31,054 bases of DNA from a virus. Under the pieces are notes generated by a model. The model searched no databases, had not been told where the DNA came from, and saw only the letters and a list, made by a program, of their open reading frames with translations. The translations under genes were made by a program, and so were the position numbers. Within the stretch, counting starts at the first letter, position 1. Each line of letters begins with the position of its first letter. Below are positions 8,315 to 13,825 of the stretch, piece by piece. Where the stretch lies: positions 1 to 31,054 of IMG/VR virus record IMGVR_UViG_3300042465_002793; one strand, written 5' to 3'.

Positions 8315-9844
8315 CTAGTGTCCCATCCATCCTGAAGAGGCTGCGTTGCCACCATACGTTACGCGCGGCCTATTGTCCACTGGCCTTGCTTCCCTGTGCG
8401 CAACAGGGAACGCGAACGTCACCGCGATAGCGTCGGCGGCGTCGGGTGAGGCCAGCCCTCGCGCCTTCATGTCTTTCTTGCTTTCTAGGAATATCGTCCC
8501 TTTACTGTCGGGCTTCATCATCGGCCCGGTCAGGTCAGACTTCAGGAAGCGGTCCTTCGGGATGCTGGCCGTCTTCAGCCACTCCTTCATTGCGCCCCAC
8601 ATCTCAGCCCGCTTGTTACCATACATCAACGGTTTGACGGATTTCTGACCGAAGTTCACCCCGCGCACCTTGTAGCGCTGCTCCTTCAGCCGGTCGACGA
8701 CGCCCGCGCCCAGCCCGCCCTCGTCGATAACCACCAGCGCCGGCCTGAACTCCTCGATAGCGTCGATGACGCGCCCCACCACCTCCATGGTGTCGTCGCC
8801 CCGGTAGCGCCGGATTGCGATGATGTCGCGTCCCTGCCTTACCGCGATGACCGTCGCATCCGCCCCGAACCGCGCCGGGTCCACACCCACGATGATCGGC
8901 GCGGACGGATCCTTTGACGGCGCTCTTGCCATGGCTTCTTCAGCGAGCATGGATCCAATGAACTGATCGTCTGAGGCGTTGGGGAACTCTCCGTAGACCT
9001 CGACGTGGGCTGCGCTGCTGTCAGGGCCGTATTCGTCGATAATCTGTTGATAAACGGCCTTGTCAGTTCCCTCCACGCTTCGGGCGTCAACAATGAGGGT
9101 TGACCAGAACTCGCGTTTTGAGTTGAAGCACTCGTAGAAATATCCTGAGTTGCGCCGGGGGTTGCTGAAAGCAAGCCAAAAGCGATTAGGAGTATTTTCC
9201 GTAAAGAAGCCTGCCGCCACGGACCAGATCGCATCGTCAATACCACTCGCCTCGTCGAATACGAGCATGACGCCCGCAAAGTTATGAACGCCCGCGTAGG
9301 CGTCAGGATTCTCTGCCGACCACAGCCGCCCCTCGACGCCCCAGTAGCGCGTGCCGAGCTTCAGATCGCGCTCCACGAGTTCTGCGATCCACTTGGCAGG
9401 GAGGACGCGGGTCGCGCTTACCTCAAACCAGTGGCTGTGCAGGGCCATGCTGAGCCACTTTGTGATCTCCGCCCATGTGACGCTGCGAAGCTGCGCTTCC
9501 GAGTTGGCCGACACGATGGTCGTCGACCCGATCCGGGTCGTCAGCATCCAGATCACCAGCCATGAGACGAGAGCGGACTTACCGATACCGCGCCCGGATG
9601 ACGTGGCCATCCTGAAGGTCTCAAAATCTACGCGCCCGCCGTTGGCCTTGATGTGGTCCCGCAGCTCGATCAGCACCTCGCGCTGCCATTTGCGTGGGCC
9701 GCTGTGGCCCTCCAGCGGCGTGCCGGGCTTACCCCACGGAAACGCCAGCCTCACGAACGTCAGCGGGTCGTCCTTCACCTGCGACGCCCATAGCGTCGCC
9801 ATCAACCTCTGTTCGTCCGTCGCTGAGAAGATCGGCGCTTGCAT
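8315..9844 (-). CDS. Terminase large subunit (ATPase and nuclease), 509 aa
   Basis: This is the motor that cuts and packages phage DNA. The ATPase half shows an adenine-side entry PRKWQREVL near residue 50, a variant Walker A loop SSGRGIGKSA at 82-91 and a Walker B MLVFDEA at 193-199. The RNase-H-like nuclease half shows the acidic set VGVDPARFGADAT (Asp322), VVIDEGGLG (Asp374) and SPDAADAIAV (Asp468/471). The 509-aa length is normal. The first Met at 9844 and a second Met 14 codons later are both possible starts. Either way, the beginning overlaps the small-terminase reading frame by 74-116 bases. The gene ends directly against the 83-aa basic protein. Confidence 0.95.
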   Translation of the reverse strand: MQAPIFSATDEQRLMATLWASQVKDDPLTFVRLAFPWGKPGTPLEGHSGPRKWQREVLIELRDHIKANGGRVDFETFRMATSSGRGIGKSALVSWLVIWMLTTRIGSTTIVSANSEAQLRSVTWAEITKWLSMALHSHWFEVSATRVLPAKWIAELVERDLKLGTRYWGVEGRLWSAENPDAYAGVHNFAGVMLVFDEASGIDDAIWSVAAGFFTENTPNRFWLAFSNPRRNSGYFYECFNSKREFWSTLIVDARSVEGTDKAVYQQIIDEYGPDSSAAHVEVYGEFPNASDDQFIGSMLAEEAMARAPSKDPSAPIIVGVDPARFGADATVIAVRQGRDIIAIRRYRGDDTMEVVGRVIDAIEEFRPALVVIDEGGLGAGVVDRLKEQRYKVRGVNFGQKSVKPLMYGNKRAEMWGAMKEWLKTASIPKDRFLKSDLTGPMMKPDSKGTIFLESKKDMKARGLASPDAADAIAVTFAFPVAHREARPVDNRPRVTYGGNAASSGWMGH

Positions 9845-10235
9845 CTATGATTAGCCCCTCGATGACGCGCTGTTTGGCCTCTTCCAGCGCCGCCGTAATA
9901 GATATGGTCTGGTTGACCTCGACCTGCACTGACTGCGGCGCGGTCCATTTATGCGCGAACTTCAGCATGTCCATGGCCGCTTTGGTGTCGCCGCTCTTCG
10001 CGGCTTTCATCATCACGTCGGCCAGTTCCGCCTCTCCGTCAGCGCGCCCCTTCGTCTCGGCATACTCCGCAATCGGGTCGAGCTGCACAAGCGTCCGGTA
10101 TTCATGCGGCGTCAGCCCGGCCGCCAGCGCCATGGAGTCGCCGCGCAGGCCCTTCTTCGCCGCTTCGTAGATGCGCTCCAGCACCGCTTCCGTCGCGGCG
10201 ATCTGGCGCGGCTCATAGGGGAGTGAATGAAACAT
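9729..10235 (-). CDS. Probable terminase small subunit, 168 aa
   Basis: Position directly upstream of the large terminase suggests the DNA-recognition subunit. The sequence supports it: an N-terminal helical region RQIAATEAVLERIYEAAKKG followed by DSMALAAGLTPHEYRTLVQ reads as a helix-turn-helix. Then come an acidic helical oligomerisation segment (AEYAETKGRADGEAELADVMMKAAKSG) and AAMDMLKFAHKW. The last ~38 residues (Gly/Ala/Val/Asp-rich) are encoded in the overlap with the large subunit and look like a disordered tail. No Shine-Dalgarno sequence precedes the ATG; instead TATAAC, a good -10 box, ends five bases before it. The transcript may therefore be leaderless. Confidence 0.75.
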   Translation of the reverse strand: MFHSLPYEPRQIAATEAVLERIYEAAKKGLRGDSMALAAGLTPHEYRTLVQLDPIAEYAETKGRADGEAELADVMMKAAKSGDTKAAMDMLKFAHKWTAPQSVQVEVNQTISITAALEEAKQRVIEGLIIDASADLLSDGRTEVDGDAMGVAGEGRPADVREAGVSVG

Positions 10236-10331
10236 GGTTTGTTATAGCACGAAAAAATAAAAATTAAAAAATTTTGTGCAGTCCCTGCGTATTTCTTAAC
10301 GGAGAGCCCAAGGCCCAGCTCCCCCGCCCTG

Positions 10332-10378
10332 AATGTCTACTGCTCAATGTCAACGGCTTAATGTCTACGTTTGTCAAC
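10332..10378 (+). repeat. Iteron-like direct repeats, 14-base spacing
   Basis: Copies start at 10332 (AATGTCTAC), 10346 (AATGTCAAC) and 10360 (AATGTCTAC), each 14 bases from the last. A degenerate fourth (TTTGTCAAC) starts at 10370. On the minus strand the units read GTAGACATT or GTTGACATT. They may bind a replication initiator or transcription factor. Confidence 0.6.
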
Positions 10379-10411
10379 GCTCAAGTCATAGCGTTTATGT
10401 AAACAGAAAGG

Positions 10412-10438
10412 GTTAGGCGGTTTAGGTCATTTAGGCGA
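10412..10438 (+). repeat. Three 9-base tandem repeats (TTAGGCG-type)
   Basis: Three consecutive 9-base units read GTTAGGCGG, TTTAGGTCA and TTTAGGCGA. A fourth matching unit, ATTAGGCGA, occurs about 100 bases further on at 10534-10542. The units are unrelated to the 14-base-spaced set next to them, so two different binding sites may be present. Confidence 0.5.
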
Positions 10439-10729
10439 TTCTGTTTCAAGTCGGGTTGAGATTTTTGCGCGGGGGCAAACAACGCGCGCCCAGACGACCG
10501 CGCGCATAGTCTACCATTTTAGTGGGTTATGCTATTAGGCGATATAGCAAAGACGTTTTAAGTCGCTATACATTTTTACTGTATGTATACGTATGTAAAC
10601 ATTTATATTTTTTTGACCTTTAATATATAAAAACAGCTCAAATAGTATAACGCCCGGTAATCGCTCGCGTTTCCCGCGCCTAAATCACAGCTAAAGACAA
10701 GATAGATCATGACCTAATCAAAAATGTTG

Positions 10730-10758
10730 TTGCACTCGCCGCCGAATCGCGCTATCTT
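10730..10758 (+). promoter_or_regulatory. Candidate sigma70-type promoter for the plus-strand early operon
   Basis: TTGCAC at 10730-10735 is followed by exactly 17 bases and then TATCTT at 10753-10758. Transcription would start near 10765, about 20 bases before the first small gene. A second candidate with the same TTGCAC box lies upstream of the nuclease gene on the minus strand. Not tested; single matches of this kind can arise by chance. Confidence 0.5.
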
Positions 10759-10785
10759 GTGAGCATCGGTAACAGGATAAAGCCC

Positions 10786-10869
10786 ATGCCAACCATGATC
10801 GACGCAATCCAGACTTTCGCCGCTTGTTTCGCCATTGCTGGCGCTATCGTCGCGGCTCTTTCCGCCTAA
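10786..10869 (+). CDS. Micro membrane protein, 27 aa
   Basis: The frame encodes a 27-aa peptide beginning MPTMIDAIQTF, followed by a hydrophobic segment ACFAIAGAIVAALSA that would span a membrane once. AGGAT lies eight bases before the ATG, and the promoter candidate ends only 27 bases upstream, making this the first gene of the plus-strand operon. It could alternatively be a leader peptide for the clamp-like gene, whose ATG is 31 bases after its stop. Function unknown. Confidence 0.5.
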   Translation: MPTMIDAIQTFAACFAIAGAIVAALSA

Positions 10870-10899
10870 CTGTAACAAAGTCACACAGGAGTGAATACA

Positions 10900-11481
10900 A
10901 TGGAACTGAATGTCAAATATCTCAAAGCCGCTGTCATCGTCGCCAGTAAAGAAGAGACGCGCTATTATCTGAAGGGCGTGGCCGTGCAAGCGGGCGACAA
11001 GGGCGCGTTTATCGTCGCGACCGACGACCATCGCGCGATGGCCTTCCGTCAAACGAGCGAGGCGCAAGCGCCAGTCGATATTATCATCCCGGCGGACATA
11101 ATCGCGGGAATCAAGCCTGGCAAATATGATGAGCGCGCCGAACTTACGCAAGAGAGTGAAAACCGCTGGCGAATTGACTATTGCGGGACAAGCATTGTCT
11201 TTTCGCCGATCGACGGGACATTCCCTGACTGGCGGCGCGTTGTCCCGAAAGAAATTTCGGGCGAGACGGCACAGTTTAACCCGTCATACGTCGGCGATTT
11301 CGCCAAAGTAGCCAAAGCTCTCGCCGCCAAAGGCGATTGCGTCAAAATCGCCCATAACGGCGGCGGCCCGGCGCTCGTCACGTTCGGCGACGATATTGAC
11401 GGCTTTGGCCTGCTCATGCCGACGCGCGCTAATCAGGCGTCCACCGTATGGGATAGCGCGCCGGCATGGGCGACTGTCTGA
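10900..11481 (+). CDS. Shortened DNA polymerase III beta (sliding clamp)-like protein, 193 aa
   Basis: The protein resembles the bacterial processivity clamp but is about half the usual ~370 residues. Recognisable pieces are LKAAVIVASKEETRYYLKGV near the N-terminus, VATDDHRAMAFR at 39-50 (clamp proteins have TDGHRL), SPIDGTFPDWRRVVP at 102-116 (matching the clamp I[D/E]G-FPDYRRV-P motif) and a C-terminal GLLMPTRA (clamps end in MPMR-like). One of the three usual clamp domains is probably missing or merged. Family members I recall from podophages look similar. AGGAG precedes the ATG by eight bases; an in-frame GTG lies three codons earlier. It may act with the phage family A polymerase encoded at 17254-19143. 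Confidence 0.82.
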   Translation: MELNVKYLKAAVIVASKEETRYYLKGVAVQAGDKGAFIVATDDHRAMAFRQTSEAQAPVDIIIPADIIAGIKPGKYDERAELTQESENRWRIDYCGTSIVFSPIDGTFPDWRRVVPKEISGETAQFNPSYVGDFAKVAKALAAKGDCVKIAHNGGGPALVTFGDDIDGFGLLMPTRANQASTVWDSAPAWATV

Positions 11482-11490
11482 TAATCACTG

Positions 11491-11511
11491 GCGCGGGCTG
11501 AAAACCCGCGC
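11491..11511 (+). terminator. Hairpin after the clamp-like gene (partial terminator or RNA-stabilising stem)
   Basis: GCGCGGG (11491-11497) and CCCGCGC (11505-11511) form a perfect 7-base-pair stem with a 7-base loop, nine bases after the clamp-like stop codon. No T-run follows, so full termination is unlikely. It may stabilise the upstream message or reduce read-through. Confidence 0.45.
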
Positions 11512-11543
11512 TATCATAACAAACTCACATAGGAGAGACTACA

Positions 11544-11801
11544 ATGACGGAATATAACGGCTGGACCAACTACGCGACGTGGCGCGTGAACCTCGAAATG
11601 TTTGACGGAATGGTAATCGACCCGCTTAACGAGTGGCCGACCGACCCGACAACGCTCGCCGACCATCTCAAAGACTGGGCGGAGAACATGGTCGAAGAAA
11701 CATCGACAGAAGGCATAGCGCGCGATTATGCGCTCGCATTCCTCCAAGATGTTAACTGGCGCGAGATAGCCCAACATTTGCTCGCGGCCAATGCAGAGTA
11801 A
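11544..11801 (+). CDS. Small acidic phage protein, 85 aa (DUF7249-like)
   Basis: An 85-aa acidic, Trp-rich protein starts MTEYNGWTNYATWRVNLEMFDG. The NGWTNYATWRVNLE signature is shared by a widespread small family in phages and archaeal viruses that I recall as DUF7249. The remainder is helical (LADHLKDWAENMVEETST, GIARDYALAFLQDVNW). Its role is unknown. AGGAGA precedes the ATG by eight bases. The next gene begins within its last codons. Confidence 0.8.
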   Translation: MTEYNGWTNYATWRVNLEMFDGMVIDPLNEWPTDPTTLADHLKDWAENMVEETSTEGIARDYALAFLQDVNWREIAQHLLAANAE

Positions 11802-11958
11802 TCCGCGTCCCCTATGGTCCGAAATCATGCGCGTCCGGCGCGAGATACAGGACGCACTATGGGCCGGCGACGTAGACCGCGCCGCCGCGCTCTATCGCGA
11901 GCTTGAGAGGCTCGAAATGCTGCAATCATATGGAGAAACTCACGATGTCGACCATTGA
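11791..11958 (+). CDS. Hypothetical helical protein, 55 aa
   Basis: This 55-aa frame begins MQSNPRPLWSEIMRVRREIQ and continues as one amphipathic helix (ALWAGDVDRAAALYRELERLEML). It overlaps the preceding gene by 11 bases and the following one by 14 bases, a spacing consistent with coupled translation in this compact operon. No motif was recognised. It could be a small DNA- or protein-binding helper. Confidence 0.6.
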   Translation: MQSNPRPLWSEIMRVRREIQDALWAGDVDRAAALYRELERLEMLQSYGETHDVDH

Positions 11959-12130
11959 AAACAGAACCATAACGGAAAACCAGTTGGACCACATGACGGA
12001 CGAGATACGCGACTTGATAGCGTGGAAACTCCCCGTCACGTTGACCGACGACGAAATGACGCGCCTAGACACAGCCGTCCTTTACCTTCTGCACGATCTA
12101 TTCACGGTGGATGAAAATGATAACCATTGA
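11945..12130 (+). CDS. Hypothetical acidic protein, 61 aa
   Basis: This 61-aa acidic helical protein starts MSTIENRTITENQLDHMTDE and ends in DLFTVDENDNH. The ATG at 11945 was preferred over upstream candidates because GGAGA lies eight bases before it. No family recognised. It is embedded in the chain of overlapping small genes, with the next gene starting 14 bases before its stop. Confidence 0.65.
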   Translation: MSTIENRTITENQLDHMTDEIRDLIAWKLPVTLTDDEMTRLDTAVLYLLHDLFTVDENDNH

Positions 12131-12281
12131 ACTGGACATGGACGTATTCGAGGCGCTTCGCGACCATCTCGAAACACTAAACCCGCGCCCGCCGTTGCTT
12201 GATCTACTGCGGGCGCAAGTAAATGACATTTACGACGAAGAATCGGAAAAATACTGGATGGGAGTATGGTCCAATGGCTAA
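12117..12281 (+). CDS. Hypothetical protein, 54 aa
   Basis: The 54-aa product begins MITIELDMDVFEALRDHLE and includes RPPLLDLLRAQVNDIYDEE, an acidic helical pattern. It overlaps the neighbours by 14 and 8 bases. No domain recognised. Overlaps on both sides and a normal amino acid composition support a real gene. Confidence 0.6.
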   Translation: MITIELDMDVFEALRDHLETLNPRPPLLDLLRAQVNDIYDEESEKYWMGVWSNG

Positions 12282-12567
12282 TCTGGAATATTACTTTGAC
12301 TCGCTGCAAGTCTTACCCGGCTGCAACATCGTCGCCAGCGGCGTCGCGGACGTAAACTTCCGGCTAGAGCCGCCCGATCCCGATAGCGGCTGGCCACGTT
12401 GGACGGTCGGCGACTGGTGCATCCACTCGATCGAACTGGATCCGCTCGCACTAGGCGAGAAGGGGCTTATGCTTGACACGAAGCATCCCCTGTATCCCCT
12501 TATCGAAGCGGCCCTGTATAAGGACGAAAAACTGGTTGAGGCTTGTCTGAATCATGAGGACGATTGA
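12274..12567 (+). CDS. Hypothetical phage protein, 97 aa
   Basis: A 97-aa acidic protein starts MANLEYYFDSLQVLPGCN. The middle PDPDSGWPRWTVGDWCIHSIELD is rich in Trp and Pro, suggesting a small beta-rich fold. The C-terminus (PLIEAALYKDEKLVEACLN) is helical. The ATG at 12274 was chosen because GGGAG lies nine bases upstream, and the longer frame upstream lacks support. Function unknown. Confidence 0.68.
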   Translation: MANLEYYFDSLQVLPGCNIVASGVADVNFRLEPPDPDSGWPRWTVGDWCIHSIELDPLALGEKGLMLDTKHPLYPLIEAALYKDEKLVEACLNHEDD

Positions 12568-12640
12568 GGCCATCATACTGGGCGCGGCTGTCGCCGCGTC
12601 CGCGCTAATCCTTATCGCGTCATACGTCATAGGAGGCTAG
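12554..12640 (+). CDS. Micro membrane protein, 28 aa
   Basis: The 28-aa peptide MRTIEAIILGAAVAASALIL followed by IASYVIGG is one hydrophobic helix with a positively charged start. It overlaps the previous gene by 14 bases, and its stop region (AGGAGGCTAG) supplies the ribosome binding site for the next gene. It is one of three such single-span peptides in this operon. Confidence 0.5.
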   Translation: MRTIEAIILGAAVAASALILIASYVIGG

Positions 12641-12644
12641 AGAC

Positions 12645-12821
12645 ATGGGCTACATGAAAGAACTGTGGGAAGAGTATGCGCCCTATCGGGCGGCGCTTAA
12701 GGTGCTATCAGAGGGCGCGCTAACGGTCATGCTAGGCAACGAAACCGACACGCTACGCATGGATCTGATACGGGCCGAACTGGAGGCACGCAGATGCGAC
12801 GCGTCTACCTTTCCAAAGTAA
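12645..12821 (+). CDS. Hypothetical protein, 58 aa
   Basis: The 58-aa product starts MGYMKELWEEYAPYRAALKV and has the helical acidic segment NETDTLRMDLIRAELEARRC. AGGAGG lies eight bases before its ATG, one of the strongest binding sites in the operon. It overlaps the next gene by 28 bases. Function unknown. Confidence 0.6.
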   Translation: MGYMKELWEEYAPYRAALKVLSEGALTVMLGNETDTLRMDLIRAELEARRCDASTFPK

Positions 12822-13114
12822 CATGGCAGAATGAGCGTAAGACCCTGACCCTGTTCGGCGCTGACGGCTTGCCATGGGGCCAGATTTACCTGCCAAAGGC
12901 CGATGATCGCGCCTTGTTCGTGGCCGCACGGGCTTTGACATTCGCAATAGAGGGAGACTTCAGTGGAAGAGATAGACCAAAAGATAATGAAAATCATCGA
13001 AGAGGAAGCAAAGGCCAACGGCACGACCGTCGGCGTGCTGATAAATCACGACCGGATGATGTGGCGCTGCGCGATCCGTCAACGGATCATGTGGCGGGCG
13101 AGGAAGGAACTTAA
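12794..13114 (+). CDS. Hypothetical protein, 106 aa, with overlap-encoded C-terminal tail
   Basis: Residues 1-55 look like a normal small beta-rich protein: MRRVYLSKVTWQNERKTLTL, LPWGQIYLPKADDRALFVAA and RALTFAIEG. After about residue 56 the frame continues for 152 bases over the next gene and becomes Arg/Asp/Lys-rich low complexity (GRDRPKDNENHRRGSKGQRH). This is typical of translation in a frame under no selection. The original stop may have been lost, or a disordered tail is tolerated. The first half is probably the functional part. A short GGAGGCA-type site precedes the ATG. Confidence 0.55.
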   Translation: MRRVYLSKVTWQNERKTLTLFGADGLPWGQIYLPKADDRALFVAARALTFAIEGDFSGRDRPKDNENHRRGSKGQRHDRRRADKSRPDDVALRDPSTDHVAGEEGT

Positions 13115-13199
13115 AGCATCCTACCGGGCCATCGGGCGCGTTATGCGCCGCACGCACGCCGCCGTCCTGCGGGGAGTCCGCACCTATGAAGAAAGATGA
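12963..13199 (+). CDS. DnaA domain IV-like DNA-binding protein, 78 aa, GTG start
   Basis: This 78-aa basic protein resembles the C-terminal DNA-box-recognition domain of DnaA. The segment CAIRQRIMWRARKELKASYR, then AIGRVMRRTHAAVLRGVR, parallels the DnaA pattern in which a helix with 'ELT..S..IG..F' is followed by 'RDHTTV-HA-R'. The N-terminus is an acidic helix (EEIDQKIMKIIEEEAK). The start is GTG, with GGGAG about eight bases before it. The ATPase domain of DnaA is absent. It could bind repeats in the intergenic control region or DnaA boxes in host DNA. It may act as a replication or transcription regulator. Confidence 0.65.
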   Translation: MEEIDQKIMKIIEEEAKANGTTVGVLINHDRMMWRCAIRQRIMWRARKELKASYRAIGRVMRRTHAAVLRGVRTYEER

Positions 13200-13257
13200 T
13201 ACCATGTTCGCTGTGATCATAGCTGTCCTGATCGAAATACTGTTGGGGGTAAAATGA
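13186..13257 (+). CDS. Micro membrane protein, 23 aa
   Basis: A 23-aa peptide, MKKDDTMFAVIIAVLIEILL then GVK, is a single hydrophobic span with a charged N-terminus. GGGGAG lies about nine bases before the ATG. It overlaps the DnaA-like gene by 14 bases and the next gene as ATGA. It may be real or merely a coupling frame. Confidence 0.42.
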   Translation: MKKDDTMFAVIIAVLIEILLGVK

Positions 13258-13454
13258 CCTTTGAAGAGCAATATGAAGCCTTACAGGCCGTCATCCCTGA
13301 CTTGCCTAGGGACATACCGGCCTATCAGGTAAACCCGCCCCTGTGGGCTTTCTGGCGAACTGTAGAGCCCTCTGCGCCAGAACATCCGATAATGACCGAA
13401 CAGGAGATCGTGCGCCGTCTTGATCTTCTTTACATGGGCGACGGCGCGTGCTAG
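13254..13454 (+). CDS. Hypothetical protein, 66 aa
   Basis: A 66-aa acidic protein starts MTFEEQYEALQAVIPDLPRD and contains Pro- and Trp-rich YQVNPPLWAFWRTVEPSAPE plus a helical end (TEQEIVRRLDLLYMGDG). GGGGG lies five bases before the ATG. It is the last gene of the plus-strand early operon; a strong terminator follows 25 bases after its stop. No family recognised. Confidence 0.65.
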   Translation: MTFEEQYEALQAVIPDLPRDIPAYQVNPPLWAFWRTVEPSAPEHPIMTEQEIVRRLDLLYMGDGAC

Positions 13455-13479
13455 ACCGTCCCGCGTTTTCTCCCCAACT

Positions 13480-13510
13480 GCCCGGCCTAATCAGCCGGGC
13501 GTTTTCTTTA
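13480..13510 (+). terminator. Rho-independent terminator of the plus-strand early operon
   Basis: GCCCGGC (13480-13486) pairs perfectly with GCCGGGC (13494-13500) around a 7-base loop. GTTTTCTTTA follows immediately. Stem strength and T-run make this the clearest terminator in the window. It also lies just after the stop of the convergent minus-strand 105-aa gene, but no T-run is present in that direction. Confidence 0.88.
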
Positions 13511-13825
13511 TCGGTTACGCAAACCAAAGATACCGCGCATCATATTCTGTGGCGGCGGGGCCATGGTGTTCTGATAGAGCCCGGTCATTTCCAGATAGGG
13601 CTGCAAATAGGACAGCAACCGCCGCCGCATCTCTTCCTTGCGGAGATACGCGTCAACGCCCGCGCCCGTGTCGTCAAGCCCGCTATAGTCCTGCGACTGC
13701 TGAAACGCCCGCGCACGCTCCCAGAACGCCTGCTGTTCGGAAGACTTGCCCAGAAAATCCGCGATAGGATCGCTGGACGCAGGGGCCTGCTGCATGTATT
13801 CAATCCGGCCGGAGGGCTTTGGCAT
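13508..13825 (-). CDS. Hypothetical protein, 105 aa
   Basis: The 105-aa product begins MPKPSGRIEYMQQAPASSDP, continues with the helical stretch SSEQQAFWERARAFQQSQ and KEEMRRRLLSYLQPYLEMTG, and ends in PPPQNMMRGIFGLRNR. Gln- and Met-rich composition resembles accessory virion proteins, but no family was recognised. AGGTG lies five bases before the ATG. Its start codon overlaps that of the divergent gene at 13824. An internal Met ten codons later is an alternative. It is the last gene of the minus-strand replication block. Confidence 0.6.
   Translation of the reverse strand: MPKPSGRIEYMQQAPASSDPIADFLGKSSEQQAFWERARAFQQSQDYSGLDDTGAGVDAYLRKEEMRRRLLSYLQPYLEMTGLYQNTMAPPPQNMMRGIFGLRNR

Larger units (their letters stand above)
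10236..10785. other. Divergent intergenic control region, about 550 bases, candidate origin
   Basis: No gene was found. On the terminase side is an A/T run (10250-10275). At 10332-10378 there are four short direct repeats: AATGTCTAC, AATGTCAAC, AATGTCTAC and the partial TTTGTCAAC. The first three are spaced exactly 14 bases. At 10412-10438 three 9-base tandem units occur (GTTAGGCGG, TTTAGGTCA, TTTAGGCGA). A related ATTAGGCGA at 10534-10542 sits inside an inverted repeat GCTAT/ATAGC. Bases 10546-10655 are AT-rich, with the palindrome ATACGTAT at 10587-10594. A host-like promoter for the rightward operon lies at 10730-10758. Repeats plus an AT-rich tract between divergent early and late operons fit an origin or operator cluster; this is inference. 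Confidence 0.6.

Noticed and set aside
9351-9854. 167-codon plus-strand frame and overlapping 158-codon frame at 9694-10170
   Set aside because: They are antisense to large and small terminase genes with no motif or good ribosome binding site.
10348-10377. Two perfect TTGACA boxes on the minus strand within the 14-base repeats
   Set aside because: No acceptable -10 box lies 16-18 bases downstream of either; TTGACA is simply part of the repeat unit.
10613-10651. TTGACC followed by TATAAC on the plus strand
   Set aside because: The 27-base spacing is too long for a sigma70 promoter.
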